DNA from: Acidobacteriota bacterium
GTDB taxonomy: Bacteria; Actinomycetota; Acidimicrobiia; Acidimicrobiales; Ilumatobacteraceae
DNA length: 64,000 bases
Direction: 5' to 3'
Assembly (NCBI GenBank): GCA_018970175.1
Contig: JAGWWV010000005.1
Location: 25,520-89,519, forward strand
Below, piece after piece: positions 9,475-16,701 of this stretch. Made by a program: the position numbers and the translations under genes. Under the pieces are notes generated by a model that was given only the letters and a program-made list of their open reading frames with translations, did not search any database and was not told the origin of the DNA. How positions within the stretch are numbered: the stretch's first letter is position 1; each line of letters opens with the position of its first letter.

Positions 9475-10191
9475 TCACAACTCGAAGAAGATGCCGTCGC
9501 GCCACGGGAAGACGAAGTTGAATCCCGGACCGCGGAAGAACGAACCGATCATGACGAGCACCGCCCAGAACATGAGGTGAACCGTCATGAGGCTGGTGAT
9601 GAACTTGCGATCCTCGGGCTTGTTCGACGGGTTCTTGTCGAGGTAAGGCGCGAGGATGAGCGCAATGAGACCCATGCCCGGCAGCGTCACGCCGGCGATC
9701 ATCGGGTGGAACATCGTGAGCAGCTCTTGCAAACCGAGGAAATACCACGGGGCCTTCGACGGGTTCGGAGTCTGGTTGACGTTTGCCGCTTGGAGCAGCG
9801 GAGCGTTGACGAACCACGAGAAGACGAAGAGGAATGCGAGGCAGGCAAGTGAGGCGACGAACTCGACTGCAAGAAGATGCGGCCAGGTGTGCACCTTGTC
9901 GACCGGTGCTGCCTTGACTTCCTGAATCGAACCCGACTTCACGACCGTGAGCAGTCGCTGCGTGTGACCACCGGGTCCAGCGCCGATGGGAAGCCCGCCC
10001 GCGGCAGGTGCGGCGACGACGGCGGTTGGCCGGTCGGCAACTGCGACGCCGGAACCGGCTGCCTTCGTGCGGTCGAGCAACTGATCGGAAATCCGATCGT
10101 TGCCCGCAGCGGATGCGGCGTCGTCGCCTCCCGCGGCCTTTTCGCGAGCGGCTTGTGCTCGCTTCAGAAGATGTTCGGGGATCTCAGTCAT
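9475..10191 (-). CDS. Cytochrome bc complex subunit IV-like protein (C-terminal half of cytochrome b)
   Basis: Encodes the three-helix C-terminal part of a cytochrome b as a separate 238-residue protein, like subunit IV of b6f complexes. Helices are seen at about residues 105-127, 160-182 and 200-222. The quinol-site motif usually written PEWY reads APWY here, in KAPWYFLGLQELL. The first 90 residues are hydrophilic, and the protein begins MTEIPEHLLKR, a peptide shared with the cytochrome c at 12143. It follows the cytochrome b6-like gene by 15 bases. The split of cytochrome b is unusual for an actinobacterium. Confidence 0.92.
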   Translation of the reverse strand: MTEIPEHLLKRAQAAREKAAGGDDAASAAGNDRISDQLLDRTKAAGSGVAVADRPTAVVAAPAAGGLPIGAGPGGHTQRLLTVVKSGSIQEVKAAPVDKVHTWPHLLAVEFVASLACLAFLFVFSWFVNAPLLQAANVNQTPNPSKAPWYFLGLQELLTMFHPMIAGVTLPGMGLIALILAPYLDKNPSNKPEDRKFITSLMTVHLMFWAVLVMIGSFFRGPGFNFVFPWRDGIFFEL

Positions 10192-10206
10192 TGACGTGAA
10201 CCTCCA

Positions 10207-10992
10207 TCACAACGGACCGGAAATGCCGCCGTCCTTGCGGACGCGCCAGAAGTGGATCGCCATGAAGATGACGATGACGAACGGAAGCATGATGACGTGC
10301 AGCACGTACCAGCGAAGAAGTGTTTCGGAGCCGATTTCGACACCGCCGAGAAGCACGAATCGAACTTGACTACCGAAGACCGGGGTGTAACCCATCATGT
10401 TGGTTCCCACCGCGACCGCCCACAGCGCCAGTTGGTCCCACGGCAACAGATAGCCGGTGAAGGAGAGCAGAAGCGTGAGGGTGAGAAGGATGACGCCGAT
10501 TACCCAGTTGAACTCGCGCGGGGGCTTGTAGGCACCGTGGTAGAAGACGCGCGCCATGTGCAAGAAGACGGTGAGCACCATGAGGTGTGCACCCCATCGG
10601 TGCATGTTGCGCACGAGCAAACCGAAGGTCACCGACGTCTGCAGGGTCTGGATGTCCTGCCACGCGTTTGCCGCGGTTGGTCGGTAGAAGAACATGAGGA
10701 AGATGCCCGTCACCGTGAGAAGAATGAAGAGGAAGAAGGACAGGCCTCCCAAGCACAGCGTGTAGCTGACCTTCACGGCGTGACGCTTCACCTTCACCGG
10801 GTGAAGGTGGTACAGCACCGAGTTCATGATCACGTACGAACGGTTGCGTGGCGAGTCGGTGTAGCCCTTGCGGAAAATCGATCCCGGTCGGAAGATCGAG
10901 TTCCACGCTTGGCTTCCCTGAACCTGTTCACCGATCTTCGAGACGCGGTCCTTCAGCGTCGGTGTTGGTTGGTCGTCAATCGTCTTTGCCAT
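10207..10992 (-). CDS. Cytochrome b6-like subunit (N-terminal half of cytochrome b)
   Basis: Dihaem membrane subunit of the quinol-oxidising complex, 261 residues from an ATG at 10992. Four helices are expected. Histidine pairs lie in MHRWGAHLMVLTVFLH (13 residues between the ligands) and in LHVIMLPFVIVIFMAIH (14 between). The 13/14 pattern is the b6 type, while bc1-type cytochrome b has 13/13. The segment TLCLGG before the first helix core carries the Cys that in b6f-type proteins attaches haem ci. A soluble N-terminus of about 50 residues precedes. Its partner helices are encoded by the next gene. Confidence 0.93.
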   Translation of the reverse strand: MAKTIDDQPTPTLKDRVSKIGEQVQGSQAWNSIFRPGSIFRKGYTDSPRNRSYVIMNSVLYHLHPVKVKRHAVKVSYTLCLGGLSFFLFILLTVTGIFLMFFYRPTAANAWQDIQTLQTSVTFGLLVRNMHRWGAHLMVLTVFLHMARVFYHGAYKPPREFNWVIGVILLTLTLLLSFTGYLLPWDQLALWAVAVGTNMMGYTPVFGSQVRFVLLGGVEIGSETLLRWYVLHVIMLPFVIVIFMAIHFWRVRKDGGISGPL

Positions 10993-11003
10993 GAGGGGTG
11001 CTC

Positions 11004-11417
11004 CTAGAAACGCATTCCGTAGGCGTAGCCATGGTTGTTGGTACGTGTGTGAGAGTCGCCGGTGGCGGCGGGTGCGCCGACCTTTCCGAGAATGATGACG
11101 CCGGTGGGACAGCGGTCCACGCACAGCGCACAACGCGTGCAGACATCGTCATCGATGATGAACATCACGTTGTCACGGGGGTCGAGGCCCGGCTGTTCGG
11201 TACCGATCGATTCGGCTACCGCGCCCGGGTCGACCATGTGGATGCACTTCCACGGGCAGATGTCGACGCAGCCCTCGCACATGATGCATTCGGATTGGTC
11301 GATATGGATGAACTGCTTGGGTTTGACGGCCTTGGTGAGGTAGTCGGCGTCGACTTCAACCAACTGGTACTCGGTCGACCAATCAGGCATGGGTGGGTTC
11401 GCGTCTGTCTTTGCCAT
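11004..11417 (-). CDS. 2x[4Fe-4S] ferredoxin in the bc operon
   Basis: Small iron-sulfur protein of 137 residues with two complete CxxCxxCxxxCP motifs, CIMCEGCVDICP and CTRCALCVDRCP, about 45 residues apart. No signal peptide or membrane segment is seen, so it should be cytoplasmic. An SD-like AAAGGAGA precedes the ATG. It is the second gene of the bc operon, just ahead of cytochrome b6. This placement suggests that it donates or accepts electrons at the cytoplasmic face of the complex, perhaps near a haem ci. The family identification is firm and the role is inferred. Confidence 0.92.
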   Translation of the reverse strand: MAKTDANPPMPDWSTEYQLVEVDADYLTKAVKPKQFIHIDQSECIMCEGCVDICPWKCIHMVDPGAVAESIGTEQPGLDPRDNVMFIIDDDVCTRCALCVDRCPTGVIILGKVGAPAATGDSHTRTNNHGYAYGMRF

Positions 11418-11480
11418 GTTGTGTCTCCTTTCCCTTCTCTTGTTGGTCTGCTCGTTGGTGTCGTGCGAAGAACGTTCGGA

Positions 11481-11957
11481 TCAGGTCTTGCGTACGAGTG
11501 GGCGGCCGTAGGTGGACGTTTCAATTTCCTTCGCCTGCACTTGACCGCGCTTTTGCCACCACACCGCGAGGTACATGAAGAGGCCGATGTAGATCGCATG
11601 GATGACGACAACGATGATGTCGCGCACGGCTTCGTAGGAGATCTCGAAGGGAAAACTCCCGCCACTCGACTGTGCCCGGAGAATTCCACCAGGGCCAAGA
11701 AGCGGCTTGTCCTTGCGCCATCCGAGGTTCTTGTCGGCGTGGTCGATCCATTGGTGCGGCACGACGCCGAAAGCGAGGAACAACACGGCAAAGATGTAGG
11801 CCGAGCCGATCATCGCCTCGCCCCACGACACCTTGGCCCCGGGCTTGCGGCGCTTTCCGTACGGAATGACGACAAGAGCGAGCGCAGTGGTGAAGACGAA
11901 CGAAAAAACGAACGCCTGGTTCACTCCCGGCCACTTGAGTACGTCGATTGCCAGCAT
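11481..11957 (-). CDS. Unknown membrane protein, first gene of the bc operon
   Basis: No family recognised. The 158-residue protein has three hydrophobic segments (about 14-33, 47-66 and 112-132) separated by a loop with many charged and glycine residues (KNLGWRKDKPLLGPGG). There are no cysteines and no haem motif. It opens the bc-complex operon, 63 bases upstream of the ferredoxin gene, and is divergent from the cytochrome c at 12143. It is probably a small subunit or assembly factor of this complex, judged by position. Confidence 0.78.
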   Translation of the reverse strand: MLAIDVLKWPGVNQAFVFSFVFTTALALVVIPYGKRRKPGAKVSWGEAMIGSAYIFAVLFLAFGVVPHQWIDHADKNLGWRKDKPLLGPGGILRAQSSGGSFPFEISYEAVRDIIVVVIHAIYIGLFMYLAVWWQKRGQVQAKEIETSTYGRPLVRKT

Positions 11958-12072
11958 TGCGCCGAAGATCCTTTCCGGGCCCTCTTCCGAGGGGACTCAC
12001 AAGCCCTGAAACTTCAAAGTGAACACTAGTCAGCGCCCATCGGCCCCCCACTATTTCAGTGACTTTCTCTTT

Positions 12073-12082
12073 TGCACGTGCA
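12073..12082. promoter_or_regulatory. Perfect 10-base palindrome in a divergent respiratory promoter region
   Basis: TGCACGTGCA is self-complementary and lies in the 185-base space between the bc operon (starts 11957, minus) and the cytochrome c gene (starts 12143, plus). It is about 50 bases upstream of the cytochrome c -10-like element. It is a candidate operator for a dimeric regulator controlling both directions. No regulator is assigned, and it does not match a Rex operator. Confidence 0.3.
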
Positions 12083-12142
12083 CCATGTGACGCATGCGTT
12101 TGATTCCATGTTCCCGTGCGCGGGGGATTATGGTGAGAGACC

Positions 12143-12964
12143 GTGACCGAAATCCCCGAGCACCTTCTCAAGCGTTCCCGTGATCGGCGCGCTGGCGGCT
12201 CGGGAGATGCAGCCCCGGCGGCTTCGGGCGACTCAACCCCCGCAGTTCCCACGGCAGCGACTCCCGCAAAGTCCGCCCCCAAAGCCGAACCCGCCCCCAA
12301 GGTGGCCAAGCCCGACTCTCCCGTCGTCGCCGCCGCCAAGGCGCGTCGCAAGATCCCGTTCTGGGCAATGGCGACGTTGAGCTTGCTACCGGTCTGGGGT
12401 TTTTTGTACTATTTAGCTATTAAGCCGACCGAAAAGGTCGTCGAGGGCCCCTTGGCTATGGGAACCGAAGTCTGGGGTGGCTGCGCAGGCTGTCACGGAG
12501 CTGCCGGTCAGGGCGGCGCAGGTCGAGTCCTTTACCAAGGCGAGGTCTTAAAGACGTTCCCCCACATCGAGGACATGCTGAATTTTGTTTACACGGGCAG
12601 CCAGGCCTATGCATCGGCGGGAATCAAGGTGTACGGCGACCCCAATCGCGAGGGCGGAGCCCACGCCCCGTTGTCCTACAACGGCAACCCCATGCCGCAG
12701 CAGGGTGAGAAATACGGCGGCGGACTCACCGAATACGAGATTCTCGGAGTGGTCTGCCATGTGCGCTACGACCTGGCCGGTGCCGACCCCAAGGACGAAA
12801 AGTGGGCCGCCGAGTACGAGCACTGGTGCTCCCCCGAGTCGGAGATCTTTGCCGCACTCGAAAGCGGTGCAACTTCTTTCGACAAGATCGCCGAGGACTT
12901 CAAGGCAATGATGCCTCCTCCGAATGCCATTGGCGTCGAACCGCGCGAGACCACCGCCAAGTAA
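12143..12964 (+). CDS. Membrane-anchored monohaem cytochrome c sharing an N-terminal peptide with subunit IV
   Basis: The 273-residue protein has one CxxCH motif (CAGCH) after a single transmembrane helix (about residues 72-91), so the cytochrome domain should be external. The N-terminus reads (V/M)TEIPEHLLKRS and is followed by about 55 Ala/Pro/Lys-rich residues on the cytoplasmic side. The same peptide begins the bc-complex subunit IV. The GTG at 12143 follows a TATGGT element by eight bases, so a leaderless transcript is likely. It is divergent from the bc operon and probably serves the same electron-transfer chain, for example as an oxidase-linked cytochrome. Confidence 0.88.
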   Translation: MTEIPEHLLKRSRDRRAGGSGDAAPAASGDSTPAVPTAATPAKSAPKAEPAPKVAKPDSPVVAAAKARRKIPFWAMATLSLLPVWGFLYYLAIKPTEKVVEGPLAMGTEVWGGCAGCHGAAGQGGAGRVLYQGEVLKTFPHIEDMLNFVYTGSQAYASAGIKVYGDPNREGGAHAPLSYNGNPMPQQGEKYGGGLTEYEILGVVCHVRYDLAGADPKDEKWAAEYEHWCSPESEIFAALESGATSFDKIAEDFKAMMPPPNAIGVEPRETTAK

Positions 12965-12975
12965 CTACTCACCAC

Positions 12976-12993
12976 GACACCGCCTTCGGTGTC
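12976..12993. terminator. Hairpin between convergent genes
   Basis: GACACCG and CGGTGTC pair perfectly around a CCTT loop. The hairpin lies between the cytochrome c stop and the end of the minus-strand gene at 12992. No T-run follows, so it would be a weak intrinsic terminator serving either strand. Confidence 0.5.
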
Positions 12994-13585
12994 AGTCCGC
13001 CGTGCAGGTGACGGTGTCGATCTCGTCCGTCGAGAGGTTGAGTGAAACCTCCATGTCCGAGCCGAACCGGTCGATGAATTCGCGAAGCGACGTCGTTGCC
13101 GAGTCGCACTCGCGTTTCGTCGGCGTGGCGAGAGGTACGACCCATCCGTTCGCGAGCACCGCATCGTCACCGTCGTTCAGCATGTCGACGACGGGTGGAA
13201 GCGCAAGTCGCGCGAGAGGTTCATCGCCCGTCGCGGGAGTGAGCGCAAACCACACCGGCGCATCGCCCAACATTTCGGCAAGCAGCACACAGGCGTTGGG
13301 CATCGCATAATCGGTGCATGAAATCTCACCGAGCGTGGCTTCGGCGATGTAGAGAGTTCGTCCGTCGTCCATCGCGAGACGCGCGGTGCCGGTCGTCATG
13401 CCGTCCTTCGCAGCCCAATTGGGATCGGCCTGAACGGTGACCACCGACGCCGTGTACGAGACGAAGTGCGGACGACTGTTCACGGAGTCACCGCTACCTC
13501 GTATGGCAACGAACCACCAGCACAGCGCCGCGACGAGTGGAAGACATATCGCGAGAAGGAAGCGCCGGGAGAGGATCTGGCGCAC
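12992..13585 (-). CDS. Unknown membrane-anchored protein at the end of the hem operon
   Basis: No family recognised. The 197-residue protein has one N-terminal hydrophobic segment (about residues 9-28) after a short basic stretch, then an extracytoplasmic-looking domain with about six cysteines scattered along it, two of them in ISCTDYAMPNAC. The segment could be an uncleaved anchor or a signal peptide. The start is three bases after the hemL stop, so it is probably co-transcribed with haem biosynthesis. A role in haem metabolism is not shown. Confidence 0.75.
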   Translation of the reverse strand: MRQILSRRFLLAICLPLVAALCWWFVAIRGSGDSVNSRPHFVSYTASVVTVQADPNWAAKDGMTTGTARLAMDDGRTLYIAEATLGEISCTDYAMPNACVLLAEMLGDAPVWFALTPATGDEPLARLALPPVVDMLNDGDDAVLANGWVVPLATPTKRECDSATTSLREFIDRFGSDMEVSLNLSTDEIDTVTCTAD

Positions 13586-13588
13586 GGC

Positions 13589-14944
13589 TCACTTCCCCGC
13601 GCGGGATGCTGCCCTGTGCACGCGTTCGACGAGGTCGTCGAGCACCGCATCGTCGTGGCCAACACCGACGAAGAGTGCTTCGTACGCGCCGGGCGCGAGA
13701 GCAACGCCCTCGGCGAGCATCGCATGGAAGAAACGCGCGTACAGCGATTCATCGGTTTTCTTCGCGTCGTCGAAGTTGACGGGAAGGCCGCCGCGGGCGG
13801 CGTCGCCGAAGAACATGCCGACGAGTGTGCCGACGACCGGGAATTGTGTGGGGATGTCGGCTGCAGCGCACGCATCGCGCAGCATCGACGCCAACCGTCG
13901 GGCCCGGGCCGCAAGCTCCATGTAGACGTCGTCCGTGAGTTCGTTCAGTGCGGCAAGACCTGCTGCGGTGGCGAGCGGGTTGCCCGCAAGTGTGCCCGCG
14001 TGGAAGACCTTGCCGATCGGCGACAGGGTCGCCATCACCTCGCGTCGTCCGCCTACTGCGCCGATCGGTAGACCACCGCCGATGACCTTGCCAAAGCACG
14101 TGAGATCGGGGCGTACGTCGTATTTCTCCTGCGCACCGCCGGGTCCGAGGCGGAAGCCCGTGATGACCTCGTCGAAGATGAGCAACGCGCCGACACGGTC
14201 GCATTCACGTCGCAATCCCGCGAGAAAGCCGGGACTCGGCGCGACGACGCCCATGTTCGCCGCAACGGGTTCGACGATGACCGCCGCAACGCGATCGTCG
14301 AGGGTTGGCACGACGTTGTACGGAGCGACGATGGTGTTGGCGACCGCCTCGTCGGGAACACCCGCGGTTCCGGGCAGGCCCAACGTGGCAACTCCGCTTC
14401 CACCCGCGGCGAGAAGCGCATCCGTGGCACCGTGGAAATTGCCGCTGAAGGTGACGATGCGCTTGCGTCCCGTTGCACCGCGCGCGAGACGGATCGCGGT
14501 GCTCGTGGCTTCGGTGCCGCTGTTCATGAGACGAACCTGTTCGCAGCTCGCCACACGCGACGAGATTGCTTCGGCAAGTTTCATCTCGCGGGGCGTCGGA
14601 GCACCGTACGAAGTGCCATCCGATGCCGCGGCGCGTAACGCAGCCGTGACGGCCGGGTGTGCGTGGCCAAGAATCACTGCTCCGTAGCTTTGAACCAGAT
14701 CGACGTAGCGATTCCCCTCGACGTCGACGACGTGGGCACCCTCGGCGCGGGCGACGATGTACGGACTACCGCCGACGGCCTTGAAGGCGCGGATTGAACT
14801 GTTGACGCCACCCGGAATTGCCCGGGCGGAGCGCTCGTAGAGTTCGGCGTTCGACCGAACGCCCGCCCCCGTGCACAAAGTCGGCACGCAACCTGCGGTC
14901 CGGCATGCGGTCTCGTCGCAAAACGGAATCGGTGTGGCTGCCAT
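13589..14944 (-). CDS. hemL: Glutamate-1-semialdehyde 2,1-aminomutase
   Basis: PLP enzyme converting glutamate-1-semialdehyde to 5-aminolevulinate, the last step of the C5 route. The core begins at SNAELYERSARAIPGGVNSS, and the PLP lysine lies in FGKVIGGGLPIGAVGG. MNSGTEATSTAIRLAR and the DEVITGFR segment are also present. From the ATG at 14944 the protein is 451 residues, with an unusual N-terminal leader of about 28 residues that holds four cysteines (CDETACRTAGCVPTLC). No ATG or GTG near the core offers a shorter start. The gene follows hemB by 23 bases. Confidence 0.95.
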   Translation of the reverse strand: MAATPIPFCDETACRTAGCVPTLCTGAGVRSNAELYERSARAIPGGVNSSIRAFKAVGGSPYIVARAEGAHVVDVEGNRYVDLVQSYGAVILGHAHPAVTAALRAAASDGTSYGAPTPREMKLAEAISSRVASCEQVRLMNSGTEATSTAIRLARGATGRKRIVTFSGNFHGATDALLAAGGSGVATLGLPGTAGVPDEAVANTIVAPYNVVPTLDDRVAAVIVEPVAANMGVVAPSPGFLAGLRRECDRVGALLIFDEVITGFRLGPGGAQEKYDVRPDLTCFGKVIGGGLPIGAVGGRREVMATLSPIGKVFHAGTLAGNPLATAAGLAALNELTDDVYMELAARARRLASMLRDACAAADIPTQFPVVGTLVGMFFGDAARGGLPVNFDDAKKTDESLYARFFHAMLAEGVALAPGAYEALFVGVGHDDAVLDDLVERVHRAASRAGK

Positions 14945-14967
14945 CGGGAAGAGTCGTCTCCGTCGTC

Positions 14968-15945
14968 TTACTGGGCCGTCTCGGCGAACCAGCGCGCAAG
15001 GTAGGTGAGAATCATGTCCGCACCGGCTCGCTTGATTGCCGTCAGGTGTTCGAGAGCAACCGCATCGTGGTCGATCCAGCCGTTGGCTGCCGCGGCCTTG
15101 ATCATCGAGTATTCGCCGCTCACGTGATACGCGGCGACCGGAAGAGTCGTCATCGCCCGAATGGCAGCAATGACATCGAGATACGCAAGGGCCGGTTTCA
15201 CCATCACGATGTCCGCACCTTGTTCGATGTCGGCGGCCACCTCGGTGAGCGCCTCGCGGAAATTGCGCGGATCTTGTTGATAGCCCTTGCGGTTTCCGCC
15301 ACCCGCAATCTGTACGTCGACGGCATCGCGGAACGGCCCGTAGAGCGCCGACGCGTATTTGGCTGAGTACGCCATGATCGCCGTGTCGGCAAACCCCCCG
15401 CCGTCGAGACCCGTTCGAATTGCGCCGACTTGCCCATCCATCATGCCGCTCGGCGCGACGACGTGTGCACCGGCGGTTGCCTGGGCGAGCGCCGCCTTCA
15501 CGTACACCTCGAGGGTCGCGTCGTTGTCGACGTCGCCCTTGTCGTTCACGATGCCGCAATGACCGTGCGAGGTGTATTCGTCGACGCAGAGGTCGGCCAT
15601 CAAAACGATACGGTCGTCGAAACGTCCGCGAAGGCGACGCAACGCAACCTGGACGATTCCGTTGGGATCGAATGCGCCCGAACCGACGGGGTCCTTTGCG
15701 AGTGGAATACCGAACAAGATGACGGCGCGCAGGCCGAGATCGATCAGTTCCTCGATCTCGCGCTCGAGTGAGGCGAGCGAGTGCTGAACGACTCCCGGCA
15801 GCGAGTGGATGGGCTGGGGCTGGTCGACGCCTTCGCGCACGAAGAGCGGTGCGATCAGGTCGTTCGTGCCCAGGCGGGTCTCGGCGACGAGCTCACGCAT
15901 GGCCGCGGTCGAACGCATGCGACGGGGGCGCGAGACGGGAAACAC
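14968..15945 (-). CDS. hemB: Delta-aminolevulinic acid dehydratase (porphobilinogen synthase)
   Basis: Condenses two 5-aminolevulinate molecules to porphobilinogen. It has 325 residues with both active-site lysines visible, in YSAKYASALYGPFRDA and in MVKPALAYLD. The metal-site segment DLCVDEYTSHGHCG has the Cys/His-type pattern with few cysteines. The GTG at 15945 lies six bases after a TAGCAT element (15957-15952), so an internal leaderless promoter may add to operon transcription. It sits between hemD and hemL. Confidence 0.97.
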   Translation of the reverse strand: MFPVSRPRRMRSTAAMRELVAETRLGTNDLIAPLFVREGVDQPQPIHSLPGVVQHSLASLEREIEELIDLGLRAVILFGIPLAKDPVGSGAFDPNGIVQVALRRLRGRFDDRIVLMADLCVDEYTSHGHCGIVNDKGDVDNDATLEVYVKAALAQATAGAHVVAPSGMMDGQVGAIRTGLDGGGFADTAIMAYSAKYASALYGPFRDAVDVQIAGGGNRKGYQQDPRNFREALTEVAADIEQGADIVMVKPALAYLDVIAAIRAMTTLPVAAYHVSGEYSMIKAAAANGWIDHDAVALEHLTAIKRAGADMILTYLARWFAETAQ

Positions 15946-15954
15946 GGTTCAATG

Positions 15955-16701
15955 CTACGGGCTGAACGTCGAAGCGAGAGCGCCGACGATGCCGGCGATC
16001 GAGGCCTCGTCTGCCATTGTGCCGACAACGAGACCGGCCTCCTCGGCGACGGCTCTCGTGACCGGTCCGATGACGACGATGACGCCATCGAATGTGCGAC
16101 CAACGAGACGGGCCCAGTTCTTTGCGGCACTTCCCGAGGCGAAGACCACGGCGTCGGCACCTCGCGCACGCGCCAACTCGTCGTCGGTGGGTTCGGTGTC
16201 GATCGTGCGGTACACGTCGCATCGCACCACCGTCCAGCCCTTGCGTACGAGACCATCGACCAGCGTGGAGTCGGCACGTTCGCCCTGGACCACGACGACA
16301 TTGCCGTCGCCGGTGGGAAACTCTTCGACGAGCGAAGCCGCATTGGCGCGGCGAGAAACAAAATCGACGGCGTGGCCGATCGCATCTGCGGTTGCCTCGC
16401 CGATCGCGGCAACCGCTGGCATGGCGCAGCCCTCTTCGTGCAATGCCGCGACGACGCGCGCCCCGTTCGGCGACGAAACGACGACCCATGCGATGTTCTC
16501 GGCATCGGCGAGTTGAGTTCTGAGAGTCGAGATGCCCGATGGAACCTCGACGATGTCGATCAGCGGCATCGAAACCACTTCTGCACCGACACTCGTGAGC
16601 ACCTCGGTGAGTTCTGCCTGTTGGTGTCGTGGGCGGGTCACGACGATTCGACGCCCGACGAGCACATCGCCAATTGATTCGTGGGCCGACACGGACGTCA
16701 T
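15955..16701 (-). CDS. hemD: Uroporphyrinogen-III synthase
   Basis: Closes hydroxymethylbilane to uroporphyrinogen III with D-ring inversion. It has 248 residues, and the N-terminal VGRRIVVTRPRHQ and the DAVVFASGSAAKNW segment match the loosely conserved HemD family. Sequence identity in this family is low, so the call also leans on its place between hemC and hemB. The ATG at 16701 overlaps the hemC stop by four bases. Confidence 0.9.
   Translation of the reverse strand: MTSVSAHESIGDVLVGRRIVVTRPRHQQAELTEVLTSVGAEVVSMPLIDIVEVPSGISTLRTQLADAENIAWVVVSSPNGARVVAALHEEGCAMPAVAAIGEATADAIGHAVDFVSRRANAASLVEEFPTGDGNVVVVQGERADSTLVDGLVRKGWTVVRCDVYRTIDTEPTDDELARARGADAVVFASGSAAKNWARLVGRTFDGVIVVIGPVTRAVAEEAGLVVGTMADEASIAGIVGALASTFSP

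Noticed and set aside
13589..15559. A possible HemB-HemL fusion protein
   Set aside because: The longer frame upstream of hemL is only an open stretch inside hemB in another frame, and hemB is complete in its own frame.
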